The notes below the pieces were generated by a model that did no database searches, had not been told where the DNA came from, and saw only the letters and a list, made by a program, of their open reading frames with translations. The translations under genes were made by a program, and so were the position numbers. A DNA stretch of 11,071 bases from Candidatus Delongbacteria bacterium (lineage in GTDB: Bacteria; UBA4055), in contig DMTS01000212.1 in the NCBI GenBank assembly GCA_003477045.1, positions 1-11,071 of the forward strand, read 5' to 3'. This document shows positions 1 to 7,581 of this stretch, piece after piece (positions within the stretch are counted from its first letter, which is position 1; every line of letters starts with the position of its first letter).

Positions 1-1
1 C

Positions 2-202
2 AACAAAGAGACGATCGCAAAGCTAAACAGTAACGAAATGTATGCCGTAAAAGGTGGAGACATTTCTGTCACATGCAGATGTTTAACTTACGACCCTGAA
101 ACTGATTGTCCAGGTTCACAATGCATGACTATAGCTGGATTGTCATGCCTTATACCTTGTGAAACTGATGTGTGTTCAGTAGGTACTGGTGCCTGCTGTT
201 GA
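2..202 (+). CDS. RiPP precursor peptide, double-glycine leader, Cys-rich core, probable class I lanthipeptide (5' truncated)
   Basis: Sixty-six codons are visible in one open frame that runs off the left edge and stops at TGA 200-202. The first 19 visible residues form a leader, LNSNEMYAVKGG at its end, ending in Gly-Gly (nt 53-58). The string KETIAKLNSNEM resembles leaders of Bacteroidota class I lanthipeptides, which LanB dehydratase and LanC cyclase modify and a C39-peptidase ABC transporter cuts after GG and exports. The 47-residue core has nine Cys (core positions 6, 8, 17, 22, 30, 34, 39, 46, 47) and ten Ser/Thr, enough partners for many lanthionine rings, and ends in ACC. Family placement rests on leader recognition. 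A radical-SAM-modified or plain disulfide-bonded exported peptide is the alternative. The start codon and any modification genes lie outside the window. The protein is too short and truncated to identify more closely. Confidence 0.75.
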   Translation, partial: NKETIAKLNSNEMYAVKGGDISVTCRCLTYDPETDCPGSQCMTIAGLSCLIPCETDVCSVGTGACC

Positions 203-206
203 TTAT

Positions 207-224
207 GGTGGGGGTGTCCCCACC
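207..224 (+). terminator. Hairpin 4 nt after the RiPP precursor stop, possible attenuator or weak terminator
   Basis: GGTGGGG (207-213) pairs perfectly with CCCCACC (218-224) around a GTGT loop, giving a seven-pair, GC-rich stem. The sequence after it is AAATAATG and not a T tract, so a classical intrinsic terminator is not shown. RiPP precursor genes often have such a hairpin behind them, which lowers read-through into downstream genes or protects the mRNA 3' end; that role here is inference. Confidence 0.5.
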
Positions 225-244
225 AAATAATGTAGTTAAAATAT

Positions 245-273
245 TTGTATTTTTATCAATAAAGCTTTAAATT
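245..273 (+). promoter_or_regulatory. Weak candidate promoter for the first large surface-protein gene
   Basis: TTGTAT (245-250) and TAAATT (268-273) are separated by 17 nt and stand about 30 nt before the ATG at 303. Each hexamer matches the sigma70 consensus only partly and the region is very AT-rich, so a chance match is quite possible. No Bacteroidia-type TAnnTTTG box was seen. Confidence 0.22.
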
Positions 274-302
274 GAATACTAATGCTAACTTGAGATTTTT
301 TT

Positions 303-3300
303 ATGCAAAAATATTTAGAATTGGTTACTTTAGCATTATTTTTTCTTATTGTTGATTCTGAGTCAAGAACAAGGTTTTTACCTGTATATTCGAAAGAGTT
401 TATAGTAGATTCTACAATGGCTGGTAATAAATATTTTGACTCTTATTTGATCCAAAACCGTACACATAGAGTCGGTTATATGAAAATGAATTTAACAAAT
501 TTCGGATCAATTATAAATAATAGGCCCGTATTAAACGGGTGGTCAGGAAGAATGGAGTATTTTGATGATGAATGCACTAGAAAAGTTTCACACAGTTTAG
601 AAATGCCTTCTAACTCGGGAATAGATTATTTGTGGTGCGCATCAGTTTGGTGCGGTGGTTACTTAGACTCCGCTCAAGTTAAAGTAAATGGCTTTCTTAC
701 AACTGTATTTCAAGGCCCTTTAGTTTCAACTTCTAACGACATGACAAATATACTATCATACGAAATGATGCCGAGTGATTTTGAATCTGATACTTCAGGT
801 TTGGTTCTAGGAGAAATAATAGAAAAATCGAATATCGAAGGGCGAATGAATTGCCTGTTTCAGGATGTTTACGACCCAAAAGCAACAGCTTATGAGCAAT
901 TTCAAGTCTGGTTTTCTGACAAATCAACTAAACAATACACTTGGGATTATTTTGAAAATAGATCTCATAAACCACTAGGAATAGAAATAAAACAAAAAAG
1001 TTATGCTTGGCCTTACGACTATGCTAAAAAATTTATAATAGTTGACTATACTGTTTATAACCGTAATACCGATAAAAAAGATATTTACGATTTTTTTATT
1101 GGTATCGGTGTTGATTCAGATATCAGAAATACTAATATCAATAAAGCCGGACATTTTGACGATTTATGCGGCTTTATAGACAAGTGGGACGCTTATATAG
1201 ACCCAGCGACCGGTATACAAAAATCAGTCGAAATGAACATGATGTGGACGGCTGATAACGACGGCAGAGAGTATGTATCTTTAGACTCAATGGGCTATTT
1301 TAATGACCAAGAACCTGGGACCGGAAACTCTTTAAACGGTGCGTCTGGTATATTTTCTTTAAGAATTTTACGAAACCCGAATCCAAATCTAAATTATTCA
1401 TTTAATATTTGGAGTACAGAATATGCAAATGAAAGCACAGATTGGAGCCCTCACTGGAAAACCGGACTACATTCAGATTGGCAATACGACTTGTCACAAA
1501 AACAAAAAGGCTACGACGATACAAACTATGACAATTTAGTTGGTTGGGATAATTTGTTTTTGTATAATGGTAGAACCGAAGGCACTCCAATGGGTGATAA
1601 AGGTCGTTATATGGTGATGTCGAATGACGAATTTGATTATAATCTTACCAGCATCCGGGAGGTTTATCTCAGAATGAACAATCAGGCAGACGGCACACCT
1701 ATTCCACAGTCAGATAAATGGCAGCCATGGATCGTAACAGGTACAGAGCAGATTAATGAAGTACCGGACGGATCAATCAAAGATATGAATAATCTTGCAA
1801 ACGGATTTGAACAAATATTCGTACTAGGATTTGGCCCGCTCGGTAATGAGAGCTATGTTAATGTAGCTGTAGACAGGGATAGCGACTCTCTCGGTATTCC
1901 CGATGATTTTATAAATAAAAAGGTATGGAAGTTCGCCTATGGTGACTCACTTAAGCTTACTTTAGCTTTTATGGCAAGCGAGAACTTTCATACTTCACTG
2001 GATCAGGATCCGAACTATGCTGACAGCACGATTGTTGATCTGAATGACGGGCTTGATGTATCTCTGTTCGATCAAGGCTGGTACGATGCATTCAATAATG
2101 TCGTCTGGGCTGAAAGAGTATTTGACACTCCAATGTACGATACGCCTGTAAAAAGGTGGGGCGCATCAAAAAAAGACGGATGGTACGGCGAAGATGTAGG
2201 TGCTGATGCCATTTTCGGAGATCCTGTAAGCGATCCGTTCTGCTGGTGGTTGCAAACAAATTATCCCGGACCTGACAATGGCGAAGGCGATTTTGAACTT
2301 ACGGCTTTTACTACCCCAATCACGGATAACTACGGTAACATTGCCGAAACTGAAGATGAACTTCTTCGTTACGGCCGACAGCACGAATCTGATGATTATG
2401 GCATAACCGGTGATCTTTCTACTGGCGAAGGTTACGGGTACATGGTCAAGTATGATAAACTTAACGGTTCTGTCCCACAAGGTTCATGGATCAGATACGG
2501 TTATGATAATGGAAGACTTGATGCCGGTGATGGTGTACCTGATTTCACTTCACCGCCTCCACCACCTTCTCCGAAAATCAAAGTTTCAGAACTTGATAAC
2601 GACATTATCGTTGAATGGACAAGTCATGAATTCTATACCGGTGATGACGGCTCTGTCGGTGTGTCAGGCCCTGAGTTCACTTACGACCCCTACACAAGGC
2701 TGTACGATTTTGAAGGATATTCAATAGAATTATCACCTGACAGGCAGTACCAGAACTTCACTACAATATTCAGCATAGACAAAGTCAACTATTCTTATCA
2801 GAATGTCGGTAATGTTAATGATTATCTTGATAATCCCATTCCTGCAGATACTTTGTATGCTCATCCTGAGGATTACCCGTCAATGATAACGACAAACGGT
2901 AAAATATACCGGCTTGTTCCATACGGAGACAACAATGACCTTTCGCAAAATTATACAAAACCCGAACTTTACTCATATTCATGCATCACAGCTACAAGTC
3001 CGTATCCGCAGTGGGATTATATCAGAAATTATAAGTTTACTCTTCATAACCAGACTTTGGCAGAAATGAAATATATCGCTGTTACGGCAAAAGATTTTGG
3101 CGCACCGAAGATGGGCGTACCCGCGATCAAGTCCAGCCCTGAATCAAATGCAACAGCAACTGTTACATCCACGCTGACTACAACAAACGATGTCGTTGTT
3201 GTGCCTAATCCCTATCGCGGTGATGTGAAGTACACAGAAATGGGCTGGGAGAACATTGACGGCAATTACACTTATGCTGAAGAGTATAGAAAGATAGCGT

Positions 3301-3545
3301 TCCTGAACATACCTGAACGCTGCGTTATCAGGATTTACACTTTAGCAGGCGACTTGTGCAAGGTCATTGCGCACAACGGCAACTCGGAAAGCGATACACC
3401 TTATTGGTACGGGAAAAATGGTGCGTACTGGAACCTGATCAACGATAATCAGCAGGCTGTTTACTCAGGTGTTTACCTGTTCAGCGTTCAGGATGTTGAT
3501 AAAAAGAAAGATGATTTCGTAGGAAAGTTCGTGATAATTAAATAA
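303..3545 (+). CDS. Large secreted surface protein with T9SS type A-like C-terminal sorting domain, paralogue 1
   Basis: This 1,080-residue protein starts with a hydrophobic segment (about residues 6-17, LELVTLALFFLI) that fits a Sec signal peptide. A long domain of unknown function follows, with FCB-typical motifs such as RILRNPNPNLNYSFNIW and MSNDEFDYN. An acidic DRDSDS stretch, possibly calcium-binding, and the GDGVPDF motif lead to a proline run at 751-755. Next comes a fibronectin-III-like segment (about 758-950) with IIVEW and FEGYSIELSPDR. The last 119 residues (from about 962) carry VVVVPNPYRG, IRIYTLAGDL, SGVYLFSVQD and terminal GKFVIIK, a T9SS type A-like sorting domain, so export to the cell surface is expected. 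The domain set suggests a structural or binding role; no catalytic motif was seen. No good Shine-Dalgarno precedes the ATG. GC rises from about 23-33% in sampled lines near nt 1000 to about 50% near nt 2540, and a close paralogue starts at 4325. The function is unknown. Confidence 0.93.
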   Translation: MQKYLELVTLALFFLIVDSESRTRFLPVYSKEFIVDSTMAGNKYFDSYLIQNRTHRVGYMKMNLTNFGSIINNRPVLNGWSGRMEYFDDECTRKVSHSLEMPSNSGIDYLWCASVWCGGYLDSAQVKVNGFLTTVFQGPLVSTSNDMTNILSYEMMPSDFESDTSGLVLGEIIEKSNIEGRMNCLFQDVYDPKATAYEQFQVWFSDKSTKQYTWDYFENRSHKPLGIEIKQKSYAWPYDYAKKFIIVDYTVYNRNTDKKDIYDFFIGIGVDSDIRNTNINKAGHFDDLCGFIDKWDAYIDPATGIQKSVEMNMMWTADNDGREYVSLDSMGYFNDQEPGTGNSLNGASGIFSLRILRNPNPNLNYSFNIWSTEYANESTDWSPHWKTGLHSDWQYDLSQKQKGYDDTNYDNLVGWDNLFLYNGRTEGTPMGDKGRYMVMSNDEFDYNLTSIREVYLRMNNQADGTPIPQSDKWQPWIVTGTEQINEVPDGSIKDMNNLANGFEQIFVLGFGPLGNESYVNVAVDRDSDSLGIPDDFINKKVWKFAYGDSLKLTLAFMASENFHTSLDQDPNYADSTIVDLNDGLDVSLFDQGWYDAFNNVVWAERVFDTPMYDTPVKRWGASKKDGWYGEDVGADAIFGDPVSDPFCWWLQTNYPGPDNGEGDFELTAFTTPITDNYGNIAETEDELLRYGRQHESDDYGITGDLSTGEGYGYMVKYDKLNGSVPQGSWIRYGYDNGRLDAGDGVPDFTSPPPPPSPKIKVSELDNDIIVEWTSHEFYTGDDGSVGVSGPEFTYDPYTRLYDFEGYSIELSPDRQYQNFTTIFSIDKVNYSYQNVGNVNDYLDNPIPADTLYAHPEDYPSMITTNGKIYRLVPYGDNNDLSQNYTKPELYSYSCITATSPYPQWDYIRNYKFTLHNQTLAEMKYIAVTAKDFGAPKMGVPAIKSSPESNATATVTSTLTTTNDVVVVPNPYRGDVKYTEMGWENIDGNYTYAEEYRKIAFLNIPERCVIRIYTLAGDLCKVIAHNGNSESDTPYWYGKNGAYWNLINDNQQAVYSGVYLFSVQDVDKKKDDFVGKFVIIK

Positions 3546-3621
3546 AGTTCTCATCAAAACTCTTCTTGTATTTTAACTGAAGTTTGTTTAATTTACTTAC
3601 AGGAAAATTAGAAGGTAAATT

Positions 3622-3888
3622 GTGTTAAAACGAAACGAAATTGCAGTCATAAAGAAGCTTGCGAAAAAATATAAACTTAAAAGTGTATTTCTTTTTGGAT
3701 CGTCTGCTGATAACGAAACCTATAATGACATTGATCTGGCTATTGAAGGAATCGAAAGCGGTTTGTTTTTCAGTTTTTACGGAGAACTTTTCAAAAATCT
3801 CTCCAAACCGGTTGATCTTGTCGATTTGAAACATAAGACGGCTTTTAATAAGCTGATCAGAGAAATAGGATTAAAAATATATGGATAA
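3622..3888 (+). CDS. mntA: MNT-type nucleotidyltransferase, MntA-like antitoxin
   Basis: This 88-residue minimal nucleotidyltransferase has the FGSS loop at residues 25-28 followed by DID at 36-38. A further Asp in PVDLVDL (65 or 68) supplies the third metal ligand. The spacing GS-X8-DXD is two residues shorter than the common GS-X10-DXD, as in a subfamily that ends in LIREIGLKIYG-like sequences. In studied MntA-HepT pairs the MNT protein transfers AMP from ATP to a tyrosine of the HEPN toxin and so silences it. Its stop overlaps the HEPN start by 8 nt, which implies translational coupling. The start is GTG, chosen because AGAAGG (3610-3615) stands 6 nt upstream and the residues after it match the family. 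The family call is secure; the antitoxin role is inferred from the gene pair. Confidence 0.92.
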   Translation: MLKRNEIAVIKKLAKKYKLKSVFLFGSSADNETYNDIDLAIEGIESGLFFSFYGELFKNLSKPVDLVDLKHKTAFNKLIREIGLKIYG

Positions 3889-4294
3889 ATTAAACATCCG
3901 AAAAATTCAGGCAGAGATTGAAAATGTAGAAACAGTCATAGCTGTTCTCAATAAATACAAAGGAATAAAAAAACATTCTGAGCTGGAGCTTGCCGGAATT
4001 GCTACCTATATTCATAATTTTTATAACGGAACAGAAAATATCTTAAAACAGATGCTTTTAAATAAAACTATTAAAATTGAAGACACCCCGTCATGGCACA
4101 GAGAACTGCTTTTAAAGGCTTTTGAAAATCAAATTGTCAGCGAAAAACTTCACGATAATCTTTTAAAATTCTTATCTTTCCGTCACTTTTTTATTCATTC
4201 ATACAGTTTCATCTTGGACGAAAAAGAACTCAAATCACTTTTGGCTATAATTTCTGAGACATGGAAAGAATTCAAAGCTCAAATCAAAATGTAA
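3881..4294 (+). CDS. hepT: HEPN-domain protein, HepT-like RNase toxin
   Basis: This 137-residue, mainly helical protein carries the HEPN active motif RX4HXY as RHFFIHSY, with Arg101, His106 and Tyr108. Arg and His are the catalytic pair of HEPN ribonucleases. Tyr108 matches the residue that MntA adenylylates in studied pairs. The helix IHNFYNGTENILKQML (about 44-60) is typical of the family. All key residues are intact, so the protein should be an active, normally silenced RNase; cleavage target cannot be read from the sequence. The ATG at 3881 lies inside the end of the nucleotidyltransferase gene, so the two are surely one operon. The next gene starts only 30 nt after the stop, so read-through into the second surface-protein gene is likely. 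Length is normal for HepT-like proteins. Confidence 0.92.
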   Translation: MDKLNIRKIQAEIENVETVIAVLNKYKGIKKHSELELAGIATYIHNFYNGTENILKQMLLNKTIKIEDTPSWHRELLLKAFENQIVSEKLHDNLLKFLSFRHFFIHSYSFILDEKELKSLLAIISETWKEFKAQIKM

Positions 4295-4304
4295 TAGCAA
4301 AAGT

Positions 4305-4324
4305 GCAAACTTATTGAGGTTTGC
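4305..4324 (+). promoter_or_regulatory. Hairpin enclosing the Shine-Dalgarno of paralogue 2
   Basis: GCAAAC (4305-4310) is the exact reverse complement of GTTTGC (4319-4324), and the stem ends on the base before the TTG start at 4325. The only Shine-Dalgarno-like sequence, GAGGT (4316-4320), lies partly in the 8-nt loop and partly in the stem. Folding would hinder initiation unless ribosomes coming from the HEPN gene open it. A six-pair stem is weak, so the regulatory role is a guess. Confidence 0.35.
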
Positions 4325-7300
4325 TTGAGCAAGTTAAGAACAATTACAATACTAGCTTTTCTTACAGGATGTTTACTATTCTCCCGCCCGATGTTTAATA
4401 TTCCCGGTATCGAAAAATCAATTCCTGACTCAATAAAAAGCAAAAATACATCGCTTCAATATATGGTGCAAAACCGTACGCACAGAGTCGGTGCATTAAA
4501 AATGAATATGACCAATTATGGTGCGATAAGTCCTATGAGACCATATTATTTCTCTGTCGAATCTGATTTCACTGATGAGTGCACCGGGAAACGGTCTCTC
4601 GGCGCTGAAATGCCTGCGGGTTCGGGAATTGATTATCTTTTACATGCAGGATTGTGGGTTGGAGGTTATTTGGATTCAGCTAATGTTGTAATAAACACAG
4701 CAAACGCCTCATTGTTTCAAGGGCCTTTAGTTTCAACAGCATTTAATGATTTCTACGCTTTTTCTTACGAATTCGCTCCAGTAAGCTTTGACGAAGATAA
4801 AACTGGAATGACTTTAGGACTTTTTAATGAAAGCTCGAATATAGAGGGCAGATTAAATTGTCTTTTTGAAGATGTTTACGACCCCAAAGCAAAGGCTTAT
4901 GAACAATTCACAATTTGCTTTACGGATAAATCTACAGATCAAATAACATGGGATGGGTTTGATAACCGATCTCATTTCCCGCTTGGTGTAGAAATAAAAC
5001 AAACGAGTTATGCGTGGCCTTACGAATACGCTAAAAAATTCGTTATAGTCGATTATACTTTTTATAATAGAAACATCGAAAAGAAAGATATCTTCGATTG
5101 TTTTGTCGGGATACTTGTTATGTCCGATGCTTATAATAGCAATTTAGCAGGTGATCTATACTACGGATTTCACGATGATATAAGCGGATTTATTGAAAAG
5201 TGGGATAAATATATTGATCCGGCCACTGGAGAAAAAAAGAGTGTTGATCTTAATCTTTTATGGTCTTCAGATAACGACGGCAGGAATGTGAGTTTGAGCA
5301 ATGAATACATAATCACCGAACCGTCAAACGGACCCTTAAACGGGGCTTCAGGAGTATTTTCTATCAGAGTATTACGCAATCCAAATCCAAATTTAAGATA
5401 TTCATTTAATTTATGGACTACAGAATGGGAAAATGAGATTACCGATTGGGGACCGCACTGGAAAACGGGACTTCACTCGGACTGGCAGTATGACCTTACA
5501 CCAACTCAAAAAGGATATGACGACAATAATTACGATAATCTCACTATTTTCGATGGCTTCCAGATGACTGGCGGCAGATCAGAAGGTACACCGATAGGCG
5601 ACAAAGGAAGGTTCATGGTGATGTCGAATGACGAATTTGACTATAATCATACCAGCATAAGAGAAGTATATTTAGGCATGACTAACCAGTCCGATGGAAC
5701 ACCAATACCTCAGGCAGATAAGTTGCAGCCTTGGATTGTAACCGGGACTGAACAGGAAGGAGAAACTTCAGATGGTGGTATAACGGAGCTGAATGACATT
5801 GCCAATGGAAAACTATCTGATTTCCTATTAAGTTTCGGCCCGCTCGGAAACGAGAGTTATGTAAATGTAGCGGTTGACAGAGACGGAGACTCTCTCAGCG
5901 TTTCCGATGATTATATTAATAAAAAAGTCTGGAAATTCGCTTACGGTGATTCATTAAAGCTTACTCTTGCATATATGGTCAGTGAGAACTTTCATACTTC
6001 ACTGGATCAGGATCCGAATTACAATGATTCAACTATAGTAGATTTGAACGACGGACTTGATGTTTCTTTGTTCGATCAGGGTTGGTATGATGCTTTTTAT
6101 AATGTTGTTTGGGCAGAAAGGGTATTCGATACTCCCATGTTTGATACTCCTGTAAAAAGATGGGGAGCTTCAAAGAAGGACGGATGGTACGGCGAAGATG
6201 TAGGTGCTGATGCCATGTTCGGGAATCCTGTAAGCGATACTTACTGCTGGTGGTTGCAAACAAATTATCCCGGACCTGACAATGGCGAAGGTGATTTTGA
6301 ATTGACAACATTCACCGCTCAGATAACGGATAACTATGGTAATTCTGCCGAAACTGAAGATGAACTTCTCCGTTTCGGCAGGCAGCATGAGTCTGACGAT
6401 TATGGTATCACAGGTAATCTTACTGATGGCGAAGGTTACGGTTACATGGTCAAGTATGATAAGCTTGACGGTCCGATACCGCAGGGATCATGGATAAGAT
6501 ACGGATGGGATAACGGAAGGCTTGATGCCGGTGATGGTGTACCTGATTTTACTTCACCACCTCCACCGCCGTCACCGAAGATAAAAGTTTCAGAAAGAGA
6601 TAACGACATTATCGTTGAATGGGCAAGTCATGAGTTCTACACAGGCGATGACGGCTCTGTAGGAGTGGCTGGTCCTGAGTTCACTTATGACCCATACACA
6701 AGGCTGTACGATTTTGAAGGCTACAGCGTTGAAATATCACCTGACAGGCAGCTGAGTAATTTTACAACACTATTCAGTATTGACAGAGTAAATTACTCCT
6801 ATCAGAATGTCGGTGATGTTAATGATTATCTTGATAATCCTATTCCGGCAGATACTTTGTATGCCCATCCTGAGGAATACCCGTCCATGATAACGACAAA
6901 CGGTAAAATATATCGTTTAGTACCGTATGGCGACAATAACGATCTGACTCAAAATCATATAAAGCCAGAGCTTTACAGTTACAGCTGCATCACAGCCACC
7001 AGTCCGTATCCTCAGTGGGGCGATATAAGATACTATAAGTTTACTCTTCATAACCAGACTCTTGCTGAAATGAAATATATCGCCGTTACCGCAAAAGATT
7101 TCGGAGCACCGAAAATGGGCGTTCCGGCCATCAAGTCCAGCCCTGAATCCAATGCAACTGCTACTGTTACTTCCACGCTGACAACAACAAATGATGTCGT
7201 TGTTGTACCTAATCCGTATCGCGGTGATGTAAAATATACTGAGATGGGCTGGGAGAACATTGACGGCAATTACACTTATGCTGAAGAGTATAGAAAGATC

Positions 7301-7549
7301 GCTTTCTTAAACATACCTGAACGCTGCGTGATCAGGATCTACACGCTTGCAGGCGACCTCTGCAAGGTCATCGCGCACAACGGAAACTCGGAATCCGATG
7401 TTCCTTATTGGTACGGAAAGAATGGCGCTTACTGGAACCTGATCAACGATAATCAGCAGGCTGTTTATTCAGGCATTTACCTGTTCAGCGTTCAGGATGT
7501 GGATAAAAAGAAAGATGATTTCGTAGGTAAGTTCGTGATTATTAAGTAA
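4325..7549 (+). CDS. Large secreted surface protein with T9SS type A-like C-terminal sorting domain, paralogue 2
   Basis: This 1,074-residue protein is collinear with the one at 303-3545 and shares its parts: signal peptide, large unknown domain, DRDGDS acidic stretch, proline run at 745-749, fibronectin-III-like segment and sorting domain from about 956. The last 119 residues differ from paralogue 1 at only two positions, while the N-terminal third has diverged clearly. The start is TTG, taken because GAGGT (4316-4320) precedes it and because only this start gives a signal peptide (KLRTITILAFLTGCLLF). LTGC at residues 14-17 looks like a lipobox, but hydrophobic residues continue after the Cys and paralogue 1 lacks it, so lipidation is doubtful. 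A terminator follows the stop. The gene stands 30 nt behind the HEPN gene. Export through a T9SS is inferred from the C terminus; no secretion genes are in the window. The function is unknown. Confidence 0.93.
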   Translation: MSKLRTITILAFLTGCLLFSRPMFNIPGIEKSIPDSIKSKNTSLQYMVQNRTHRVGALKMNMTNYGAISPMRPYYFSVESDFTDECTGKRSLGAEMPAGSGIDYLLHAGLWVGGYLDSANVVINTANASLFQGPLVSTAFNDFYAFSYEFAPVSFDEDKTGMTLGLFNESSNIEGRLNCLFEDVYDPKAKAYEQFTICFTDKSTDQITWDGFDNRSHFPLGVEIKQTSYAWPYEYAKKFVIVDYTFYNRNIEKKDIFDCFVGILVMSDAYNSNLAGDLYYGFHDDISGFIEKWDKYIDPATGEKKSVDLNLLWSSDNDGRNVSLSNEYIITEPSNGPLNGASGVFSIRVLRNPNPNLRYSFNLWTTEWENEITDWGPHWKTGLHSDWQYDLTPTQKGYDDNNYDNLTIFDGFQMTGGRSEGTPIGDKGRFMVMSNDEFDYNHTSIREVYLGMTNQSDGTPIPQADKLQPWIVTGTEQEGETSDGGITELNDIANGKLSDFLLSFGPLGNESYVNVAVDRDGDSLSVSDDYINKKVWKFAYGDSLKLTLAYMVSENFHTSLDQDPNYNDSTIVDLNDGLDVSLFDQGWYDAFYNVVWAERVFDTPMFDTPVKRWGASKKDGWYGEDVGADAMFGNPVSDTYCWWLQTNYPGPDNGEGDFELTTFTAQITDNYGNSAETEDELLRFGRQHESDDYGITGNLTDGEGYGYMVKYDKLDGPIPQGSWIRYGWDNGRLDAGDGVPDFTSPPPPPSPKIKVSERDNDIIVEWASHEFYTGDDGSVGVAGPEFTYDPYTRLYDFEGYSVEISPDRQLSNFTTLFSIDRVNYSYQNVGDVNDYLDNPIPADTLYAHPEEYPSMITTNGKIYRLVPYGDNNDLTQNHIKPELYSYSCITATSPYPQWGDIRYYKFTLHNQTLAEMKYIAVTAKDFGAPKMGVPAIKSSPESNATATVTSTLTTTNDVVVVPNPYRGDVKYTEMGWENIDGNYTYAEEYRKIAFLNIPERCVIRIYTLAGDLCKVIAHNGNSESDVPYWYGKNGAYWNLINDNQQAVYSGIYLFSVQDVDKKKDDFVGKFVIIK

Positions 7550-7550
7550 G

Positions 7551-7581
7551 ATAAATCGGAAATTCCGATTTATTTTTTTTT
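7551..7581 (+). terminator. Intrinsic terminator of paralogue 2
   Basis: A perfect ten-pair stem (ATAAATCGGA 7551-7560 with TCCGATTTAT 7564-7573) and a 3-nt loop are followed by a run of nine T (7573-7581). It begins two bases after the TAA of paralogue 2. The stop codon and last codons of the convergent nucleotidyltransferase gene lie inside the terminator, so its Lys-rich tail (KSKKK) is read from the T run. No T tract follows the stem on the other strand, so it should act only on plus-strand transcripts. Confidence 0.88.

Noticed and set aside
2166..2480. Antisense open frame present at matching positions in both paralogues (also 6170-6388)
   Set aside because: Its conservation follows from the identical DNA blocks of the sense genes; no start signal or family match.
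2410..2727. Plus-strand 105-codon frame inside paralogue 1
   Set aside because: Out of frame with a clearly coding gene and not open in paralogue 2.
3546..3621. Terminator after paralogue 1
   Set aside because: No stem followed by a T run was found in this gap; transcription may continue into the MNT-HEPN pair.
4364..4375. Lipobox (LTGC) in the signal peptide of paralogue 2
   Set aside because: The hydrophobic stretch continues past the Cys, the paralogue lacks the motif, and a lipid anchor fits poorly with a C-terminal sorting domain; kept only as a note.
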